Positions 59,137 to 64,000 of a DNA stretch of 64,000 nucleotides are shown here, in pieces. This DNA is from Nakamurella sp. PAMC28650 (GTDB taxonomy: Bacteria; Actinomycetota; Actinomycetes; Mycobacteriales; Nakamurellaceae). The translations under genes and the position numbers were made by a program. The stretch spans positions 3,367,001 to 3,431,000 of the forward strand of contig NZ_CP060298.1 of the NCBI RefSeq assembly GCF_014303395.1, in the 5' to 3' direction. The notes beneath the pieces were generated by a model, which saw only the letters and a program-made list of their open reading frames with translations, had not been told where the DNA came from and made no database searches. How positions within the stretch are numbered: position 1 is the first letter of the stretch; every line of letters begins with the position of its first letter.

Positions 59137-61189
59137 GGGAGAACCTTGCACCGATGGCCCGGCGGCTGCAAATGTGTTGCCACGGCCGCCTGTTCGCATC
59201 GTCCACCTGGGCCTCGGCAATTTCTTCCGGGCCCATCAGGCCTGGTACACAGCGCACTCCCCGGACGCGTCGCAGTGGGGGATCGTCGCGTTCACCGGCC
59301 GGTCGACGGCCCTGGCCGAGGCGCTCACCGCCCAGGACTGCCGCTACACGCTGATCACCAGGGCGGCCGGGGGTGACACGGCCGAGGTGATCGGCAGCGT
59401 GGTCCAGGCGTTCCCCGGAGGCCGCCGCGAGGAGTTCCTCCGGTACCTGGCCGATCCCGCTGTCGCCGTGGTGACGCTGACGATCACCGAGGCCGGGTAC
59501 GTCCAGGGCGGAAGCGATTCGGCGGCGGGCAGGTTGGTGGAGGGTCTCGCGGCCCGTCGCGCGGCCGGGGGCGGTCCGCTGACGGTGGTGTCCTGCGACA
59601 ACCTCCCGGAGAACGGTTCGGTGACCTCGCGGATGGTCGGCGAGCATGCGGCCTCGGTCGATCCGGGACTGGCCGGATGGATCTCCGAGCACGTCAGCTT
59701 CGTCACCACGATGGTCGACCGGATCACCCCGGCCACCACGGCAGCGGACGGAGCGGTCGCACGGGAGCTGACCGGGTACGGCGACGCGGCCCCGGTCGTG
59801 ACCGAGCCGTTCTCGGAATGGGTGCTCAGCGGGCACTTCCCGGCGGGTCGGCCGTCCTGGGAGGCGGCGGGAGCCAGGTTCGTCCAGGACATCGCACCTT
59901 TCGAGCAGCGGAAGCTATGGCTGCTCAACGGTGCCCACTCGCTGCTGGCCTACGCCGGCAGCACTCTCGGCCACCTGACCATCGCCGAGGCCGTCGCAGA
60001 CCCCCGGTGCCTGGCCTGGGTGTCCGAGTGGTGGGACCTGGCGTGCGTCCACCTCACGTTGCCGGCCGGGGAGCTGGACGACTACCGGACGGCGCTGCTG
60101 GGGAGATTCGGGAACGCCCGGATACGGCACCTGCTGTCCCAGATCGCAGCGGACGGCTCGCAGAAGGTACCGGTCCGGTTCGTGCCGGTTCTCCGCCGGG
60201 AGCGTGCGGCCGGTCGAATGCCGGTGGGGGCGGTGCGGCCGGTGGCCGCCTGGATCAATCATCTGCGTGGGGCCGGCGTGCCGGTGAAAGATGTTGCGGC
60301 CGAACGGGTACAGGGGCTGGCCGCCGGTCCGCTGGAAGCGGCCGTCACGGCGGTCCTGGGATTCCTGGACGACGGTCTTGCTGCCGATCACGCTCTGGTG
60401 GCCGAGGTCCTCCGGCTGTGCGGGGTCCTGTCGGGGGTCGCTGCCGGGGTGCCACTGTCCCGGACGGCCGCCTCGATGGCCGTCGAATCGATCGGGTGGC
60501 GGTACCTGCTGGCCAACCTGTGCACCTCGGTCGCGGTCACCTCTACCCAGCAGGGTCTGTCGGTGGCTGCGGCAGCGGTGGCTGCGGCGGCGGTGGACGC
60601 CGGTGCAGATGCGGATCCGGGCGGTGCGCACCTGCACGTCGACCTCCGGCCGGACCGGGTGGAGATGTCGCTGCAGGACAGAACCACCGCGAGGGTCACG
60701 GCTCTCGATGTAATTCTGGCCCGGTGGATCACCACGGCCGTCGAGTCGCTCGGGCTCAGGACCTCGGGGGCGACGGCGGCCGCATCGACGCCTCCGGTAC
60801 AGATGCTCGAGATGGCCATCGACGCGATGGACATCGCGGCAATCCGGCCGTTCTGGAAAGCCGTGATGGCCTACGGCGACGAACCGGGGCTCGGTGGTCC
60901 CGAGGACGCCGTGGTCGACCCCGCCGGCCGGCTGCCGGCGATCTGGTTCCAGCAGATGCACGAGCCACGTCGGCAACGGAACCGGGTGCACTTCGACATC
61001 ACGGTGGCCCACGACGAGGCGGCCGCCAGGGTGGCCGCTGCGCTGGCGGCCGGCGGCGTCCTGGTGGACGAGTCCTCCGCGCGGTCCTTCTGGGTGCTGG
61101 CCGACGTGGAGGGCAACGAGGTGTGCGTCTGCACCTGGACCGATCGCGACGAGCGCGACGAACGGGAGCGTCTGGCTCAGGGCGGCTGA
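59135..61189 (+). CDS. Mannitol/uronate-type dehydrogenase fused to PCD-like and VOC domains
   Basis: 684-aa fusion. Residues 1 to about 440: long-chain polyol dehydrogenase family (mannitol dehydrogenase, fructuronate/tagaturonate reductase), with IVHLGLGNFFRAHQAWY and the catalytic K-x4-N-x2-H motif (Lys260, Asn265, His268). About 450-545: a pterin-4a-carbinolamine-dehydratase-like segment (GWRYLLANLCTSVAVTSTQQ) without the usual His-His-Pro active site. About 552-675: a VOC/glyoxalase-like domain (LEMAIDAMDIAAIRPFW, then RLPAIWFQQM and WVLADVEGNEVCVCTW). PCD-VOC pairs exist alone in actinobacteria; joined to a dehydrogenase they are not known to me. No internal stop. Divergent from larA and overlapping the convergent HxlR gene by 13 bp. 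Confidence 0.85.
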   Translation: MGEPCTDGPAAANVLPRPPVRIVHLGLGNFFRAHQAWYTAHSPDASQWGIVAFTGRSTALAEALTAQDCRYTLITRAAGGDTAEVIGSVVQAFPGGRREEFLRYLADPAVAVVTLTITEAGYVQGGSDSAAGRLVEGLAARRAAGGGPLTVVSCDNLPENGSVTSRMVGEHAASVDPGLAGWISEHVSFVTTMVDRITPATTAADGAVARELTGYGDAAPVVTEPFSEWVLSGHFPAGRPSWEAAGARFVQDIAPFEQRKLWLLNGAHSLLAYAGSTLGHLTIAEAVADPRCLAWVSEWWDLACVHLTLPAGELDDYRTALLGRFGNARIRHLLSQIAADGSQKVPVRFVPVLRRERAAGRMPVGAVRPVAAWINHLRGAGVPVKDVAAERVQGLAAGPLEAAVTAVLGFLDDGLAADHALVAEVLRLCGVLSGVAAGVPLSRTAASMAVESIGWRYLLANLCTSVAVTSTQQGLSVAAAAVAAAAVDAGADADPGGAHLHVDLRPDRVEMSLQDRTTARVTALDVILARWITTAVESLGLRTSGATAAASTPPVQMLEMAIDAMDIAAIRPFWKAVMAYGDEPGLGGPEDAVVDPAGRLPAIWFQQMHEPRRQRNRVHFDITVAHDEAAARVAAALAAGGVLVDESSARSFWVLADVEGNEVCVCTWTDRDERDERERLAQGG

Positions 61190-62142
61190 GGGACCAGCTC
61201 GAATCGTAGTTGCTGCCGGGCCATCGGCTGCCGGCACTGCGCGCAGCGAAGGAAGGGTTGGAACGGGTGCCCGCCGGCGTGGTGGAGGATGGCGAGTCCC
61301 GTACCCGGCGGCTGCGGATACCAGCGCTGGGCCCAGTCGAGGAGGAAGGCGAAGACCGGGAAGAACCCGAGACCCTTGTCGGTCAGCCGGTACTCCTCGC
61401 GGTCCACAGCGGTGCGGACCCGGCGCAGCACACCCAGTTCCTGGAAGCGGCCGAGCCGGTCGCTCAGCACGCCTGGCGCGATCCCGAGCTCCCTCTGGAA
61501 GTCGGCGAACCGGCGCACCCGCAGGAAGGCGGCGACCAGCAGCACGGTGCTCCACCGGTCGCCCAGGATCTCCAACGTCTGCGGCCGGTACGAGTCGGCG
61601 CGGGTCCGGTCGCGATCGCGCACCGTCCGGCGGTGATGACGAGCCACCGCCACCCTGCGGAAGGTGATCTCCGGGCCGGTGGTCACCGAGGTGTCCCGGG
61701 CCGTCACGGGGGCGGCGGAGCAGGTCCGGCAACCCAGCTCGGGCACGGTGAACCGGCCGCAGGTCAGATGCTCCAGACGGGCCGCCGCAGGGGAGTCCCG
61801 GCCGCCCGGATCGACCCAGGCCTGTTCCCACGACCAGATCGCCACGAGGAACTGCCAGAGGGGAAGACCCTTCTCGGTCAGTCGGTATTCCGTCCGGCGG
61901 CGACCACTGGTCCGGTAGGGACCGGGCGCCAACACGTCCGCGGCGACGAGTTCCCGGATCCGGGCGGACAGCACCGAGTCCGCCACGTCGAGGCTGTCGC
62001 GCCAGTCCGCGAACCGCCGGACGTGCCGGAGGAAGGCCTGTTGCAGGATCAGCAGGTTCCACTGGTCGCCGACCAGCAGCAGGGCCGAGCCGATCGCGCT
62101 CGGGGCGGGCGTGGCGGGTGTCGGCTCGTTCATCGGGCTCAT
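61177..62142 (-). CDS. Tandem double-HxlR winged-helix transcriptional regulator
   Basis: 321 aa with two HxlR-type winged helices in one chain: the first about residues 15-105 (LLLVGDQWNLLILQQAFLR; RIRELVAADVL; YRLTEKGLPLW) and the second about 175-270 (ILGDRWSTVLLVAAFLRVRR; RLGRFQELGVL; YRLTDKGLGFF). Each is followed by Cys residues (GCRTCSAA; LRCAQCRQ), resembling small zinc ribbons or redox sites. HxlR proteins normally dimerise, so a covalent pseudo-dimer is implied. Divergent from the thiolase-like gene, the likely target. ATG at 62142; ATG 62133 is an alternative. Confidence 0.85.
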   Translation of the reverse strand: MSPMNEPTPATPAPSAIGSALLLVGDQWNLLILQQAFLRHVRRFADWRDSLDVADSVLSARIRELVAADVLAPGPYRTSGRRRTEYRLTEKGLPLWQFLVAIWSWEQAWVDPGGRDSPAAARLEHLTCGRFTVPELGCRTCSAAPVTARDTSVTTGPEITFRRVAVARHHRRTVRDRDRTRADSYRPQTLEILGDRWSTVLLVAAFLRVRRFADFQRELGIAPGVLSDRLGRFQELGVLRRVRTAVDREEYRLTDKGLGFFPVFAFLLDWAQRWYPQPPGTGLAILHHAGGHPFQPFLRCAQCRQPMARQQLRFELVPQPP

Positions 62143-62154
62143 CTGTGGCGGATG

Positions 62155-62180
62155 GGTCAGGTCTTGTTACCTGGCTCTCT
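62155..62180. promoter_or_regulatory. Possible HxlR operator between regulator and thiolase genes
   Basis: The short divergent spacer contains CAGGT-n6-ACCTG (perfect 5-bp arms). With only 57 bp between start codons, a bound regulator would affect both genes. Low confidence as an operator. Confidence 0.3.
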
Positions 62181-62199
62181 CTACAGTAGCTTCAGAAAG

Positions 62200-63411
62200 G
62201 TGTTGGATGCCTACGTCTACGACGTGGTCCGGACGCCAAGGGGCCGGGTCAAGCGAAGCGGCGGCACACTGTCCGGCGTCGCGCCCCAGGAGTTGGTCGG
62301 TCAGTTGCTGCACGCCCTGGACACCCGGCTCGGGCTCGCCGAACGGCGGGTGCAGGTTCAGGAGATCATCCTCGGTGTGAGCACGGCCAGCCACGAGCAG
62401 GGCGCAGATGTGGCCAGGACATCGGTGATCTGGGCCGGCTGGCCGGATACCGTTTCCGGTGCGGTGATCTCGCGGCTCTGCTGTTCGGGTCTGGACGCGC
62501 TGGCCGCTGCGGCCGCCCAGGTCAGCAGCGGCATGGCCGACGTCGTGCTCGGCGGTGGCGTCGAGTCGATGTCCCGGGTTCCGATGCTGGCCGACCGGGC
62601 GGCGATCGCCTTCGACGAGGAACTCGGTGAGCGGACCGGGTTCGTCACGATCGGGGTGTCGGCCGATCTCACCGCGCAGGTGGCCGGAGTCACCCGCGAG
62701 CAGGCCGATGCCTATGCGCTGCAGTCACATCGACGTGCGGCAGCCGCGTGGGCGGCCGGGCACTACCGGCGCAGCGTGGTGCCGGTGCGGGGCGCGGACG
62801 GCGCGGTGCTGCTGGCCGCGGACGAGGGCATCCGGCCGACGATGACCGCCGAGGACTTCGCCGCCATGCCGCTGTTGTTCGCCGGCGATGCGGCCGCGCA
62901 CGCCCGGGTCGGCCGTCGACTTCCGGAGGTCGGTGAATTCCCTGCCGTGCACTCGGCGGCGACCGCGCCGCAGATGGTGGATGCTGCATCGCTGGCGCTG
63001 ATCGGGAACCTCGATGCGGCAGGGTATCTCGGTAGGGCGCCGCGGGCCAGGATTCTCTCGGCCTCGACCGGCGCAGTGCGCTCGCCTCTGCTGACCGGGA
63101 CCATTCCCTCCACCAGACGGGCGCTGGCCTCCGCGAAGTTGGGCGCGGCCGACATCGACATCGTCGAGGCCAACGAATCGTTCTCGGTCAGCCCACTGGT
63201 GGTCCTGCGCGAGTTCGGGTTCGACCCCGAGATCGTCAACGTCGACGGTGGGGCCGTCTCGATGGGTCACCCGCTGGGCGCCAGCGGCGGGATCCTGCTG
63301 GCCACCGCACTCGACGCACTGGAACGCACGGGCGGACGCTATGGGCTGCTGACCATCCCGGCCGCCCTCGGCCTGGCCACCTCTCTCGTCATCGAACGTC
63401 TCGACCCGTGA
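62200..63411 (+). CDS. Thiolase-family acyltransferase lacking the second catalytic Cys
   Basis: 403-aa thiolase-like protein. Nucleophile Cys94 in SRLCCSGLDA and His357 in VSMGHPLGASGG are present, and the usual NEAFA is NESFS. The C-terminal C-x-G-G-G motif that supplies the second active-site Cys is replaced by LTIPAALGLA (Pro387 region), so ordinary Claisen condensation or thiolysis may be impaired. It might act as a hydrolase or transferase, or as a partner of another subunit. GTG start at 62200, TTG 62203 possible. Its stop overlaps the thioesterase GTG. Confidence 0.85.
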   Translation: MLDAYVYDVVRTPRGRVKRSGGTLSGVAPQELVGQLLHALDTRLGLAERRVQVQEIILGVSTASHEQGADVARTSVIWAGWPDTVSGAVISRLCCSGLDALAAAAAQVSSGMADVVLGGGVESMSRVPMLADRAAIAFDEELGERTGFVTIGVSADLTAQVAGVTREQADAYALQSHRRAAAAWAAGHYRRSVVPVRGADGAVLLAADEGIRPTMTAEDFAAMPLLFAGDAAAHARVGRRLPEVGEFPAVHSAATAPQMVDAASLALIGNLDAAGYLGRAPRARILSASTGAVRSPLLTGTIPSTRRALASAKLGAADIDIVEANESFSVSPLVVLREFGFDPEIVNVDGGAVSMGHPLGASGGILLATALDALERTGGRYGLLTIPAALGLATSLVIERLDP

Positions 63412-63821
63412 ACGCAGAGCCCTCGGTCGAAGCGATGAACGCCCTGATGGCCGGGCGGCTGCCCGGTCTGATCGGTATGACGGTCACCGAGATCGGTGCC
63501 TCCCGCATCGCCGGTGCTTTGACGATCCGTCCGGGGCTGCTGGCCCCCAACGGGTATCTGCATGCGGCCACCGTCATCACGCTGGCCGACACGTTGTGCG
63601 GTCTGGGCTGCCGGCTGGCCCTGCCGGAGGACGCGGCAGGCTTCACCACGCTCGAGCTGAAATCCTCGTTCCTCGGGACCTGCCGCGACGGGACGATCAC
63701 GTGCGTGGCCGAGCTCCAGCACGGTGGCCGGCGGACCCAGGTCTGGGACGCGACGGTGCTGGACCCGGGCGGCCGCAAGATTGCCTTGTTCCGCTGCACC
63801 CAGATGATCCTGCACAGATGA
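63408..63821 (+). CDS. PaaI-type hotdog-fold thioesterase
   Basis: 137 aa. PaaI/4HBT hotdog fold with LLAPNGYLHAATVITLADTLCGLGC (catalytic region), TTLELKSSFLGTCRDG and the final strand WDATVLDPGGRKIALFRCTQM. It probably cleaves an acyl-CoA, perhaps from the thiolase-like enzyme with which it is translationally coupled (GTGA). Substrate unknown. Confidence 0.88.
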   Translation: MNAEPSVEAMNALMAGRLPGLIGMTVTEIGASRIAGALTIRPGLLAPNGYLHAATVITLADTLCGLGCRLALPEDAAGFTTLELKSSFLGTCRDGTITCVAELQHGGRRTQVWDATVLDPGGRKIALFRCTQMILHR

Positions 63822-63831
63822 TCGGGCACAC

Positions 63832-64000
63832 ATGACGGGGCGACCGTGGCGGGTGGTCCAGTGGGCGACCGGCGCGGTCGGGAAGACCACGCTGCGGGCG
63901 GTGATCGAGCACCCGGATCTGGAGTTGGTCGGTCTGTACGTCCACTCCGAGCGCAAACGCGGACTGGATGCGGGCGAGATCGCGCGGCGGGAGCCCACCG
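63832..64000 (+). CDS. DapB-N-like NAD(P)-dependent dehydrogenase (5' part, runs out of window)
   Basis: Only the first 56 residues are present. WRVVQWATGAVGKTTLRAV is the Rossmann-type nucleotide-binding start of the dihydrodipicolinate-reductase-N/2,4-diaminopentanoate-dehydrogenase-like family common in actinobacterial lipid loci. ATG 63832, 10 bp after the thioesterase stop. Cut by the window end, not necessarily truncated in the genome. Confidence 0.75.
   Translation, partial: MTGRPWRVVQWATGAVGKTTLRAVIEHPDLELVGLYVHSERKRGLDAGEIARREPT

Overview
The window is very GC-rich, densely packed and rich in 1-4 bp start/stop overlaps (ATGA, GTGA, TTGA). Many promoters look leaderless, with a TANNNT box 6-9 nt before the start codon. 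Gene content and order mirror two blocks of the Mycobacterium tuberculosis chromosome: aroG / pknL / Rv2175c / idsA2, and ftsY-amt-glnB-glnD-ffh-amidohydrolase-rpsP-KH-rimM-trmD / rplS-lepB-rnhB-Rv2901c-yraN. Together with class II DAHP synthase, DnaE1 plus DnaE2, actinobacterial SOS boxes and GlnR-type boxes, this points to an actinomycete (Actinomycetota). Nakamurella or a Geodermatophilus relative is a guess only.

Layout. 1-6.0 kb: end of class II DAHP synthase, an SRPBCC protein, a PknL-type kinase with about five PASTA repeats facing its Rv2175c-like partner, a polyprenyl diphosphate synthase and MetF. 6.0-14.5 kb: a CPA-type antiporter, lspA-rluD, a Pro/Ala-rich HTH-like protein, dnaE1 and a small membrane protein. 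14.5-21.7 kb: an accessory cell-envelope-like cluster with a Cys-containing SDR epimerase, an orphan histidine kinase, a GT-C-like membrane protein, GT2, a DUF2064 transferase, a methyltransferase, a membrane sulfite-oxidase-like molybdoenzyme and a small membrane protein. 21.6-26.6 kb: the NUDIX regulator NrtR, divergent from nadA-nadB-nadC-nitrilase and sharing one perfect palindromic operator. 26.6-30.5 kb: hisD-hisC-hisB-(50-aa membrane peptide)-hisH. 30.5-36.5 kb: an SOS mutasome (imuA', imuB, dnaE2) with two perfect LexA boxes and a mosaic tandem-repeat block between imuA' and imuB. 36.5-41.6 kb: a DUF6941-like protein, xth, a class I amidotransferase and glnE. 41.6-49.8 kb: ftsY, amtB-glnB-glnD (GlnR-like box upstream), ffh and an amidohydrolase. 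49.8-55.1 kb: rpsP-khpA-rimM-trmD, rplS (followed by a strong terminator), lepB-rnhB-DUF2469 and yraN. 55-59.1 kb: larA-larE-larB-larC on the minus strand. 59.1-64 kb: a polyol/uronate-type dehydrogenase fused to PCD-like and VOC domains, a tandem double-HxlR regulator, an atypical thiolase, a PaaI-type thioesterase and the start of a DapB-N-type dehydrogenase.

Most of the window is core biology: translation, secretion, nitrogen control, NAD and histidine synthesis, DNA polymerases. The parts most likely to hold something undescribed are (i) the lar operon back-to-back with a three-domain dehydrogenase fusion, which suggests a nickel-pincer 2-epimerase working with a fructuronate/mannonate-type oxidoreductase; (ii) the 14.5-21.7 kb envelope cluster with its orphan kinase and an 11-bp direct repeat in the divergent promoter; (iii) the mosaic repeat block inside the SOS mutasome; and (iv) the thiolase that keeps its nucleophile but lacks the second catalytic Cys. 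No rRNA, tRNA, CRISPR array, insertion sequence or prophage was seen.
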